Below are positions 9,117 through 17,174 of a stretch of DNA of 64,000 nucleotides, piece by piece; the first letter of the stretch is position 1; every line of letters starts with the position of its first letter. Location of the stretch: positions 24,092-88,091 of the forward strand of contig NZ_OANT01000013.1 of NCBI RefSeq assembly GCF_900096995.1, given 5' to 3'. The translations under genes and the position numbers were made by a program. The stretch is from Acinetobacter puyangensis (GTDB lineage Bacteria; Pseudomonadota; Gammaproteobacteria; Pseudomonadales; Moraxellaceae). The notes beneath the pieces are model-generated. The model did no database searches. It was not told the DNA's origin and saw only the letters and a list, made by a program, of their open reading frames with translations.

Positions 9117-10067
9117 GTGGAAAATACAGATATTGACAAAAATATAGTGGCATTAAAATCATATTATGATGAGAATCCATCAGCGATACTGGAAAATCCT
9201 CATATCGGGGTTTGTCTGTTTTTTCCAAATGGTAGAATTATCTATGCTAATGAAAAGATTGCATCGATTTATCAAATAACTCTACAGCGCATGTATGAAA
9301 AAAGAATCCATGATTTTTGCCATTATACCGCACATCATTATACCGAATTTTTAACCCAACTTGAGCTTGAGCAGCATGTCAAGACACAGGAAATGTATGC
9401 GAATGGTGCATATTATCTATATAAAATTCAAGGGAAATATAAAAATCAGCAGTTGATTCTCATTGTTACATTGGTGGATATAACTCCTTACAAACGGATT
9501 GAACTGGTACTTGAAAAAAATAACAGACAATTGCAACAGATTCGTTTATTGGATCGTATGACTGGATTGAATAATTACACAGCATTTGAACGTAAAATCC
9601 AGGACATCTATCAGGATAAAAGTCAAGAAAGTATAAGCATGATTTTATTAAATATTGATAATTTTAAAAGATTTAATCTGGAAAATGGTTTTGAATCCGG
9701 AGATGCCGCCATAAAAAAAATGAGCGCATGTTTGGATCGATTTAGTGATTCGGTTGAACAGCTACTTTTTCATTTAGGCCGTGATGAATTTATTTTTATT
9801 TTGCTTAATATGCAAGACTGGAATTTATACACCTTTGTAGAACGGTTAAAAGTTGAAATTCATAATATAAATATCTATTTTAGTTCAGGAATAGATAATC
9901 GCTTAACAGTATCACTAGCCATTGAAAAATATCAATCAGGAGCACATTTTGATATTGATTTTTTTCTGGTGAGATTACAGAATTTAATGCAGCAGGCAAA
10001 GCAACAGGGCGGTAATTGCTGGATAGATCGTTATATTGATCTTCAGTATAAAAAAACTGATGATTAA
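9117..10067 (+). CDS. PAS protein with a degenerate GGDEF domain (2)
   Basis: This 316-aa protein is a paralogue of the preceding gene: a PAS-like part (GVCLFFPNGRIIYANEKIASIYQ) followed by a GGDEF fold (LDRMTGLNNYTAFERKI, SMILLNIDNFKRFNLENGF). Its signature reads GRDEF, closer to the consensus than its neighbour but still altered at the second glycine that normally contacts GTP. The frame opens with a TTG at 9093 that overlaps the previous stop, but the GTG at 9117 has AAAGAGG at 9104-9110 with a six-base spacer, so I use it. Activity is doubtful; binding of c-di-GMP or protein partners remains possible. Confidence 0.73.
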   Translation: MENTDIDKNIVALKSYYDENPSAILENPHIGVCLFFPNGRIIYANEKIASIYQITLQRMYEKRIHDFCHYTAHHYTEFLTQLELEQHVKTQEMYANGAYYLYKIQGKYKNQQLILIVTLVDITPYKRIELVLEKNNRQLQQIRLLDRMTGLNNYTAFERKIQDIYQDKSQESISMILLNIDNFKRFNLENGFESGDAAIKKMSACLDRFSDSVEQLLFHLGRDEFIFILLNMQDWNLYTFVERLKVEIHNINIYFSSGIDNRLTVSLAIEKYQSGAHFDIDFFLVRLQNLMQQAKQQGGNCWIDRYIDLQYKKTDD

Positions 10068-10203
10068 TCTGTCAGTTTAAGCATGCAATATTAGCGGTAA
10101 TTGATTATATTCAAAATGTATAAGTAATCTTTAATTTATGATTTTACATTTTTTTTGTATAAACTAGTATGTTGAGTATTGTTGATATTTTTAGGCTTAT
10201 ACA

Positions 10204-10932
10204 ATGTCTCATACACAAACTCATCCACTGAATATTGTTGCAGTTTCAGGCGGATTAAATACCCCATCAAAAACAGAAAGTCTGGTACAAAATATTTTAG
10301 ATGAATTAGCGGCGGCTACGGCAATCAATGTGCACTTTATTAAACTTAGTGAAATAGGGCCATTACTAGGTGGCGCAATTTATCGCAATCAGTTACCACA
10401 ACGAGTGCAGGATGATCTGGCTGCCATTGAAGCTGCGGATGCGCTAATTGTTGGCACACCTGTTTATCGCGCATCATTTACTGGTTTGTTTAAGCATTTA
10501 TTTGATTTTGTAGAACAAACGGCATTGGTTGACGTACCAGTGTTATTGGCTGCTTCTGGTGGTAGTGATCGTCATGCTTTAGTGCTGGAGCATCAATTAC
10601 GTCCATTATTTAGCTTTTTTCAGGCGCAAACTTTGCCGATTGGCGTGTATGCCACAGACAAAGACTTTACGCCGGAATATACCATCAAGAGTGAACAATT
10701 AAAAGATCGCATTACACTGGCAGTTGCACGTGCACTACCGATTCTGGAATGGGCGCCAGCCAAAGGTCGTCGGGCACAATTGGTGAAGGAAAAAACCCAG
10801 CAAGCCAATCAGCAACTGGGGATTAATAAACAGATTGAGCAGGATGATGTGTTACCTTCTGCTGCTGTTCCAAGTTTGAATGCCGCAGAATCCCGTTTGC
10901 ATAGTAAAACAGTAAAATCTTCAGTCGCTTAA
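10204..10932 (+). CDS. NAD(P)H-dependent FMN reductase (MsuE/SsuE-like)
   Basis: The 242-aa flavodoxin-fold reductase has the family opening AVSGGLNTPSKTESLVQNIL and the NADPH/FMN block ADALIVGTPVYRASFTGLFKHLFDF. This family supplies FMNH2 to two-component sulfonate monooxygenases such as SsuD, which lacks an ssuE partner in its own operon. It carries a C-terminal extension of roughly 50 residues with charged and polar sequence beyond the usual 190. It has its own upstream spacer (10068-10203), so it may be separately transcribed. Its role in sulfonate use is inferred from position and family. Confidence 0.83.
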   Translation: MSHTQTHPLNIVAVSGGLNTPSKTESLVQNILDELAAATAINVHFIKLSEIGPLLGGAIYRNQLPQRVQDDLAAIEAADALIVGTPVYRASFTGLFKHLFDFVEQTALVDVPVLLAASGGSDRHALVLEHQLRPLFSFFQAQTLPIGVYATDKDFTPEYTIKSEQLKDRITLAVARALPILEWAPAKGRRAQLVKEKTQQANQQLGINKQIEQDDVLPSAAVPSLNAAESRLHSKTVKSSVA

Positions 10933-11397
10933 ATTCACTGTTAAACATATAAAGCTGATCGCTGTTTATTAGGGAAAACTGGGCATTATTGTTATATTGC
11001 AGTGTTGAAATTATAGCGTGGTTAATTTTACGGCATTTTTGAGTGTTGTTTATAGGTGTTTGCAACCAGATAATCAGGACATGGCTGTAAGTGTGTCAAT
11101 TGGCAAGCTAGAGGCAAAAATAGTGTATGCCAGACGACAGGGTATTTTAAAATGTCGTGAAATTTTTAATCATTATCATGAGAGAATCGTGCTGAAAATC
11201 AGGAATTGTAGTCAAATGTATCCAAAATTAGGTTTTTGTAATCAAAACTTCATTTTCAGCAAATAAATTAAGCAAATTAATAGCAATTTTTTGATGACGA
11301 ATCGGTTAATATTCACAAAATTTCTGCGATTAGTGATGCGGCAGATATTTTAAACACATTACCTATTCACAATATTGATTTATTGTTGTTATCAGTA
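10933..11397. other. Long intergenic region upstream of pgaB, no convincing gene
   Basis: An 82-codon frame (11018-11266, GTG start) exists here but has a poor ribosome-binding site and no family resemblance, so I do not call it. From 11284 to 11481 a second frame is open without a start codon; it reads DDESVNIHKISAIS and then NIDLLLLSVEN, which faintly recalls a response-regulator receiver. It may be a gene relic. pgaA, normally here, is absent. The stretch ends in a terminator at 11398. Confidence 0.35.
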
Positions 11398-11441
11398 GAA
11401 AACATGTCATTTCTTTTTGAGGAAATGATGTGTTTTTTTTA
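11398..11441 (+). terminator. Rho-independent terminator just upstream of pgaB
   Basis: A hairpin pairs TCATTTCT with GGAAATGA (8 bp including one G-U), plus an AAACA/TGTTT base across a two-by-two internal loop. A run of eight T follows. It ends only about 36 bp before the pgaB start, so it either closes an upstream transcript or acts as an attenuator in a pgaB leader. Confidence 0.65.
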
Positions 11442-11477
11442 TTGGACGATAGTAAGGATGAATGAGATTGAACATTC

Positions 11478-13532
11478 ATGAACACAGCCCGTTCGCTACA
11501 TGTATTATCTGTATGTTTATCTATAATCTTAAGCAGTACTGCCCACAAGGGATTTGCTGAAGAGATTACGGTCAATAATGCTACTTCTACACCAGATATA
11601 AGTTCGGTCCAGAATGTAGAGGAACAACCCAAAATAGATGTGTCAGCTTTAACAATTATTGGTTATCACGAAATTATACCCAATAAAAATGCAATTATTG
11701 CTGGTTATGCTATTACGCCTCAGGATTTAACGCTGCATTTGGATTGGCTGGAACACAATGGCTATCATTTTATTAGCGTAGATCAGCTCATTAAAGCCAA
11801 AGAAGGAAAAATCAAACTTCCTGCCAAGCCTGTTTTACTGACAGTCGATGATGGCTATCAGTCTTTTTATCAGTATGCTTATCCGATTTTTAAAGCCCGT
11901 AAAATCCCTGTCGTGCTTTCAGTCGTGGGTTCATGGCTGGAGCCAAAGTCCGGAATGGTGCAGTTTGGTGATGATCAACTGGATCGCAGTAAATTGTTAT
12001 CTTGGACAGAACTTGAGGAAATGCAAAATAGTGGCTATGTTGAAATCGGTAGTCATAGTTATAATTTACATCATGGTGTGATGGGTAATCCGCAAGGTAA
12101 CTCTGAACCTGCGGCAATTACTCGAATTTATAATGCTAAAACCAAAAAATATGAAACAGATCAGGAATATGCAGCCCGTATTTATCAGGATTTAAAAAAG
12201 AATAATGAAGTCTTAAAGGCACATGGACTCAAATCTCCACGTGTAATGGTCTGGCCCTATGGGCGTTATAATCTTGAAACGGTAAAAATTGCCAAGCAGC
12301 TAGGTATGCCGATTACCATTACCTTGGATGATGGTCCTGATCATGTCAGTAAATCTCTGGGGCATTTAAATCGTATTTTGGTGGAACGAAATGAGTCCAC
12401 CAATGCATTGGCTCAGGATATTCAAAATCGTTTGATGAATTTGACGGATAATAATCGTCCTCAAAAAGTCATGCATGTCGATCTGGATTATATCTATGAC
12501 AAAGATCCCGCCCAGCAGGAACGCAATTTAAGCCATTTACTTGATCGTATTAATGCGATGGGGGTAAAGACTGTCTATTTACAGGCTTTTGCTGATCCTG
12601 ATGCAGATGGTTCAGCGGACATGGTGTACTTCCCAAATCATTATTTGCCGATGCGGGCAGATCTATTTAACCGTGTGTCGTGGCAAATTCAGACCCGTAC
12701 TACGGTGCAGCGTGTCTATGCATGGATGCCGTTATTGGCATGGGATTTACCGGCTAAGACTCCGGCCTCCAAAGCACTTGTGGTGACTCAGCAACCCAAG
12801 GCAAGTGATCATTTAAATATGGGTTATAAAAGGCTAAGTCCATACTCACCTTTGGCGCGTAAAACCATAGAAAGAATCTATAATGATCTGGCGAAATCAG
12901 CGTCATTTGATGGGATTTTATTCCACGATGATACGACGCTTTCCGATTATGAAGATGCTAGTCCGGATGCTTTAAATGCATATGCCAAAGCGGGCTTGCC
13001 TACAGATCTGGAGCAAATTCGGCAGAATGATGCATTATTATCAAAATGGACAGCGTTAAAAACCCGGACTATTGATGATTTTGCCATGCAGCTGGCACAA
13101 CAGGTACGTTACTATCAGCCTTTTTTACTGACTGCGCGTAATCTTTATGCACAGGTGGCTTTATCTCCCTATGCAGAAAACTGGTATTCACAATCACTGG
13201 AACAATCTTTAAATCGTTATGATTTTACAGCCATTATGGCAATGCCTTATATGGAACAGGCAAAAGATCCGAATCAGTTTTATAATAATATTCTGAAACG
13301 GGTAAAGTCTTATCCCAACGGCATCATGAAAACTGTATTTGAGTTGCAGGCACAAAACTGGCGTACTCAACAGCCTGTCCCTTCGGAAGAAATTTCCAAT
13401 ACGATTAAATCATTGTACCAGCAAGGTGCAATGCATATTGCATATTATCCGGATGATCCAATCAAGGATCACCCAGATACGGTTCTTATGCGTGATGCAT
13501 TTGCAGTTAAGCCTAACCGTCTTGTTCCTTAA
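11478..13532 (+). CDS. pgaB: Poly-beta-1,6-N-acetyl-D-glucosamine N-deacetylase
   Basis: PgaB partly deacetylates the biofilm polysaccharide PNAG in the periplasm so that it can be exported. The 684-aa protein has a signal peptide (first ~27 residues), a NodB-type deacetylase domain (about 55-300) with the metal/catalytic TVDDGY motif, the GSHSYNLHH histidines and VWPYGRYN, and a C-terminal glycoside-hydrolase-like domain (about 330-670, starting HVDLDYIYDKDP). Both domains are complete and the length matches E. coli PgaB. pgaC follows after 11 bp. No convincing Shine-Dalgarno lies before the ATG. The porin gene pgaA is not upstream. Confidence 0.93.
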   Translation: MNTARSLHVLSVCLSIILSSTAHKGFAEEITVNNATSTPDISSVQNVEEQPKIDVSALTIIGYHEIIPNKNAIIAGYAITPQDLTLHLDWLEHNGYHFISVDQLIKAKEGKIKLPAKPVLLTVDDGYQSFYQYAYPIFKARKIPVVLSVVGSWLEPKSGMVQFGDDQLDRSKLLSWTELEEMQNSGYVEIGSHSYNLHHGVMGNPQGNSEPAAITRIYNAKTKKYETDQEYAARIYQDLKKNNEVLKAHGLKSPRVMVWPYGRYNLETVKIAKQLGMPITITLDDGPDHVSKSLGHLNRILVERNESTNALAQDIQNRLMNLTDNNRPQKVMHVDLDYIYDKDPAQQERNLSHLLDRINAMGVKTVYLQAFADPDADGSADMVYFPNHYLPMRADLFNRVSWQIQTRTTVQRVYAWMPLLAWDLPAKTPASKALVVTQQPKASDHLNMGYKRLSPYSPLARKTIERIYNDLAKSASFDGILFHDDTTLSDYEDASPDALNAYAKAGLPTDLEQIRQNDALLSKWTALKTRTIDDFAMQLAQQVRYYQPFLLTARNLYAQVALSPYAENWYSQSLEQSLNRYDFTAIMAMPYMEQAKDPNQFYNNILKRVKSYPNGIMKTVFELQAQNWRTQQPVPSEEISNTIKSLYQQGAMHIAYYPDDPIKDHPDTVLMRDAFAVKPNRLVP

Positions 13533-13543
13533 AGGAATTAACT

Positions 13544-14815
13544 ATGACGACCCTACATCATTTTTGGCAATCTGCGCTGAACTTTTTGTTCTATTACCCC
13601 CTGTTCATGTCTTATTTATGGATGATGGGCGCAATGATCTTTTACTGGAAAGAACGTCAGGAACCGCCTTATCAACATCCAGCACCACTGCCGGATTACC
13701 CCAAAGTTGCGGTATTGGTGCCATGTTTTAATGAAGGGGACAATGCAGAAGAAACCATCAGTCATGCTTTGGCTTTAAATTATCCCAATTTTGAAGTGAT
13801 TGCGATTAATGATGGGAGCTCTGACAATACTGCCGAAGTTTTAAACCGTTTGTCACAACAGTATGAAAAACTGCGTGTTGTACATTTGGCCCATAATCAG
13901 GGCAAAGCTATGGCACTGCAAGCAGGCAGTTTACTGACCGATGCTGAGTATTTGATCGGTATTGATGGTGATGCTCTGCTGGATCCAAATGCAGCGATGT
14001 GGATGATTCGGCATTTTATTGCGAATCCTTCAGTGGCAGCGGTGACAGGTAATCCACGTATTCGTAACCGTTCAACTTTATTAGGGCGGGTACAGGTTGG
14101 AGAGTTTTCTTCTATTGTCGGCATGATTAAACGTGCTCAAAAGTCATTTGGACGTATATTTACCGTATCCGGTGTTATTACCGCATTTCGTAAGTCTGCT
14201 GTACATGATGTCGGCTACTGGTCTCCGAATATGTTGACTGAAGATATTGATATTACATGGAAATTACAACGTGCTGGCTGGGAGATTGATTTTGAGCCGA
14301 ATGCACTGGTCTGGATTTTAATGCCGGAAAGTTTAAGCGGACTATGGAAACAGCGTTTACGCTGGGCCATGGGCGGTGCACAAGTACTCATCAAAAATAT
14401 TGATGTCTTGATTAAACCACAGCTGAATTATTTATGGCCTTTAATGCTGGAATTGATTTTGACACTGATCTGGTCATATTTGATGCTTACTTTGGCGATT
14501 ATTTGGATAATCCATCTGATTTTACCGGCTTTGGGATTACCTCCTGTAAATTCACCATTTTTGCCGTATGGAACGGGTATTTTTCTAGGTCTGACCTGTT
14601 TATTCCAGTTCGTGATCAGTAAATGGATGGATAGTCGTTATGAACCTGCATTAGGCCGGAACTATTACTGGATGATCTGGTATCCATTTATCTTCTGGCT
14701 CATTACTGTATCCGCCAGTATCATTGCTTTTCCTAAGGTTCTCCTCCGAGGCAATGGTCAACGTGCACGCTGGGTTAGCCCGGATCGTGGTGTGCGTATT
14801 CATCCTGAAAACTGA
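13544..14815 (+). CDS. pgaC: Poly-beta-1,6-N-acetyl-D-glucosamine synthase (GT2 glycosyltransferase)
   Basis: PgaC polymerises UDP-GlcNAc into PNAG and moves it across the inner membrane with PgaD. The 423-aa protein has an N-terminal membrane segment, a GT2 domain (VAVLVPCFNEGDNAEETI; AINDGSSDNT; IDGDALL for the DxD region; LTEDIDITW; the QRLRWAMGG acceptor motif) and several C-terminal membrane helices (about residues 295-400). All catalytic motifs are present. It sits between pgaB and pgaD in the standard order. Confidence 0.95.
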   Translation: MTTLHHFWQSALNFLFYYPLFMSYLWMMGAMIFYWKERQEPPYQHPAPLPDYPKVAVLVPCFNEGDNAEETISHALALNYPNFEVIAINDGSSDNTAEVLNRLSQQYEKLRVVHLAHNQGKAMALQAGSLLTDAEYLIGIDGDALLDPNAAMWMIRHFIANPSVAAVTGNPRIRNRSTLLGRVQVGEFSSIVGMIKRAQKSFGRIFTVSGVITAFRKSAVHDVGYWSPNMLTEDIDITWKLQRAGWEIDFEPNALVWILMPESLSGLWKQRLRWAMGGAQVLIKNIDVLIKPQLNYLWPLMLELILTLIWSYLMLTLAIIWIIHLILPALGLPPVNSPFLPYGTGIFLGLTCLFQFVISKWMDSRYEPALGRNYYWMIWYPFIFWLITVSASIIAFPKVLLRGNGQRARWVSPDRGVRIHPEN

Positions 14816-14843
14816 CCATCTACCCAAAAAAAGAGATCATAAA

Positions 14844-15257
14844 ATGAAAAATCATTCTTTAATCATCGATATCAGGCACCAGTTGCCCTGGCATCGGCGT
14901 TATATGTCGAATACCACCACGGCACTTTTATGGGCAAGCTGGTTATTATTATGGCGTCCCATGATGATTTTACTGGGGATTATTGGGGTACAGAATCATC
15001 ATATCGTGCACCATCTGTTGATGTTGTTTTTGACCGCACTGGAAAAAGGTGTGATCATGCTGGTGGTCTGTGCCCTGTTATTGCTGCTCTGGAATAACTT
15101 TGTACCGTTTAAACCCTTTAAACGTGTTGCTGCTAAAAATACACAGGATTATGCTCAGCATTTTGCGTTAGATACGCAACATTTACAGCACTGTCGTCAG
15201 CAAAAAATTACTGTGGTTCATTATGATGAAACCGGTAAAATCACTGAAATTGATTAA
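14844..15257 (+). CDS. pgaD: PNAG biosynthesis protein PgaD
   Basis: PgaD is the small inner-membrane partner of PgaC; in E. coli both bind c-di-GMP to activate synthesis. The 137-aa product has two strong hydrophobic segments (about residues 25-48 and 58-86) and a polar C-terminal tail, as in the family. The frame is open further upstream inside pgaC, but the ATG at 14844 has an AAGAG-type site before it and gives the expected length. It ends the operon at a strong terminator. Confidence 0.88.
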   Translation: MKNHSLIIDIRHQLPWHRRYMSNTTTALLWASWLLLWRPMMILLGIIGVQNHHIVHHLLMLFLTALEKGVIMLVVCALLLLLWNNFVPFKPFKRVAAKNTQDYAQHFALDTQHLQHCRQQKITVVHYDETGKITEID

Positions 15258-15261
15258 CCAG

Positions 15262-15300
15262 GAGGCTGTGTCATTATGTAATGATACAGCCTCTTTTTTA
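15262..15300. terminator. Terminator between pgaD and the convergent nucleosidase gene
   Basis: A 15-bp stem (15262-15276 with 15279-15293, one G-T pair) with a two-base loop is followed by seven T. The T-run overlaps the TAA stop of the minus-strand nucleosidase gene, so one hairpin closes the pga operon and may also limit convergent transcription. Confidence 0.88.
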
Positions 15301-15870
15301 TTGATGAGACATGCTTTGATAAAGCGCCAATAATTTTTGTGCGCCCAATAATAAATTATCCTGCCACTCCAGATGCGCTGTGTCATTGGCACCATCGGTA
15401 ATATATTTTACCGAAATCAAGCGTACCCCCAATTTTTTACAGACCTTTGCCATGGCATAGCCTTCCATATCGACCAGATCACAGGCAATCTTGGGTTGAC
15501 CTGTTTCAAAACTATCACCCGTGCCACAAATACCTTGCGGTAAATGCTTAAAATAAGGCTCAAGTTGAATTTCGGCAGGAATTTCTTTATCTAATGGTGT
15601 CACGCCGACGGCAAAGCCCAAGGGTGAGACATCCATATCACGTTGTACAAATTGGCTGACTTCTACCAGAGTATGGGCATCGAATACGCTGCTTCCTGCG
15701 GAACCCAGATTTAATACAGTATCACAGCCTGTTTTTTGAATCACTTCAAAGGTTTTAAAGGCAGCATTGACTTTGCCAATACCGCTGTAATGCACCTCAA
15801 TACCAGCTTGTTCAAACAGACCATGGGATTCGTCGGGAATGGCCATGATAATGGCGAGAGAATGATTCAT
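15298..15870 (-). CDS. 5'-methylthioadenosine/S-adenosylhomocysteine nucleosidase-like protein
   Basis: The enzyme family hydrolyses MTA or SAH to adenine, serving methionine salvage and methyl recycling. The 190-aa product has the phosphorylase-fold blocks GIGKVNAAFKTFEVIQ, VLNLGSAGS and the substrate-binding VDMEGYAMAKVCKKLG with the acidic SVKYITDGAND. It is shorter than E. coli Pfs (232 aa), so specificity may differ. The frame extends upstream, but the ATG at 15870 (MNHSLAIIMAIPDE) is where homology to the fold begins. It is divergent from ribF. Confidence 0.78.
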   Translation of the reverse strand: MNHSLAIIMAIPDESHGLFEQAGIEVHYSGIGKVNAAFKTFEVIQKTGCDTVLNLGSAGSSVFDAHTLVEVSQFVQRDMDVSPLGFAVGVTPLDKEIPAEIQLEPYFKHLPQGICGTGDSFETGQPKIACDLVDMEGYAMAKVCKKLGVRLISVKYITDGANDTAHLEWQDNLLLGAQKLLALYQSMSHQ

Positions 15871-16019
15871 ATGAAAAAACAGGGTAAAATAAAATCTATT
15901 AGAAATAAAATCGTTGCAGGAAGCAAATTTTAATTGCTGTTTAAAAACACAACAACAAGAACAATTTGTGATTTTATGGCACAATATCCCACTTTAGATT
16001 TACGATTTTATTTTAGGCT

Positions 16020-17036
16020 ATGAAGCTGCTACGTCTGCATGCACACGCTCCACACCATCAGATCCCGCCGACAGCGGTGACGATAGGTAATTTTGATGGT
16101 ATCCATGTTGGCCATCAGGCGATGATTGCACAATTAAAAAATGTTGCTCAGGCAGAAAATTTAAAAAGTCTAGTGATGATTTTTGAACCACAGCCTTTAG
16201 AGTTTTTTAAGGGTTATGATGCCCCACCCCGTATTACTTCTATGCGTGAGAAAGTAGAAATTCTGACCGAGATGGGTGTGGATTATGTGGCAATTGCCAA
16301 ATTTGATGATGCCTTTCGCAGCATGAGTGCGATGGATTTTGCCGAATTATTAAAAAAACAGCTCAATGCCAAAAGTCTGGTGTTGGGTGATGATTTCCAT
16401 TTTGGCAAAAATCGCAGTGGAGACAGTGCTTTTTTACGACAACAAGGCTTTGATGTTTTTAATTTAGACACCATACATGTGCATGAGCAACGGGTCAGTT
16501 CAACCCGTATTCGTGAAGTGCTACAACAAGGTGATCTGGCACTGGCTGCAAAATTACTGGGTAGACCTTATAGTATTACCGGACGTGTGCTACACGGTAA
16601 TAAAATTGGCCGCACACTGGATTTTCCGACCATTAATGTGGCATTGCACCGACATAAACCCTGTTTACGGGGCATTTATGCGGTAGATGTGCGTTGTATG
16701 GAATTACCATTATCCCGAAAAGTGGCTGAAGAGAATCCGCAGCAAACCGGTATTGCAGCGTATACACCCTATAGTTTGTTTGGTGCTGCCAATGTCGGTA
16801 CACGACCTGCCATCAAACAGGAAGATCCGGAATGGCGATTAGAAGTACATTTTCCTGATGTTTCTGCTAATCTGTATGGCCTATTAATGCGGGTGACTTT
16901 TTTGCATTATTTACATGGCGAGAAAAACTACGCTTCTCTGGAGGCCTTAAAACAAGGTATTGCTGAGGATGTGGTACAGTTACGCCAGTATCGGCAGGAT
17001 ACCGCAGAATTTCCTTTTGGAAATTTGAGTCTGTAA
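16020..17036 (+). CDS. ribF: Bifunctional riboflavin kinase / FAD synthetase
   Basis: RibF converts riboflavin to FMN and then FAD. The 338-aa protein has the N-terminal nucleotidyltransferase motif GNFDGIHVGH (about residues 23-32) and the SSTRIREVL segment, then the riboflavin-kinase domain (GRPYSITGRVLHGNKIGRTL, FPTINVAL; GVANVGTRP-like NVGTRPAI). Domain order and length are standard. It precedes ileS, as in many Gammaproteobacteria. A weak hairpin (cccCGAATTCGGGG, about 17101-17114) lies between the two genes. Confidence 0.95.
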   Translation: MKLLRLHAHAPHHQIPPTAVTIGNFDGIHVGHQAMIAQLKNVAQAENLKSLVMIFEPQPLEFFKGYDAPPRITSMREKVEILTEMGVDYVAIAKFDDAFRSMSAMDFAELLKKQLNAKSLVLGDDFHFGKNRSGDSAFLRQQGFDVFNLDTIHVHEQRVSSTRIREVLQQGDLALAAKLLGRPYSITGRVLHGNKIGRTLDFPTINVALHRHKPCLRGIYAVDVRCMELPLSRKVAEENPQQTGIAAYTPYSLFGAANVGTRPAIKQEDPEWRLEVHFPDVSANLYGLLMRVTFLHYLHGEKNYASLEALKQGIAEDVVQLRQYRQDTAEFPFGNLSL

Positions 17037-17174
17037 CCAGATTGATGCCCGATTCAAAAATGGATTGGGCAAGCATATGTTGAAAGATATGTTTGAAACG
17101 CCCCGAATTCGGGGATTACATTGAGTGATAAAGCAACCGTCAGCACAGGCTGATTTAACTGGAAGACAACGTGC

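Noticed and set aside
11018..11266. 82-codon frame with a GTG start upstream of pgaB
   Set aside because: Weak ribosome-binding site, no domain, and composition unlike the neighbours; probably chance.
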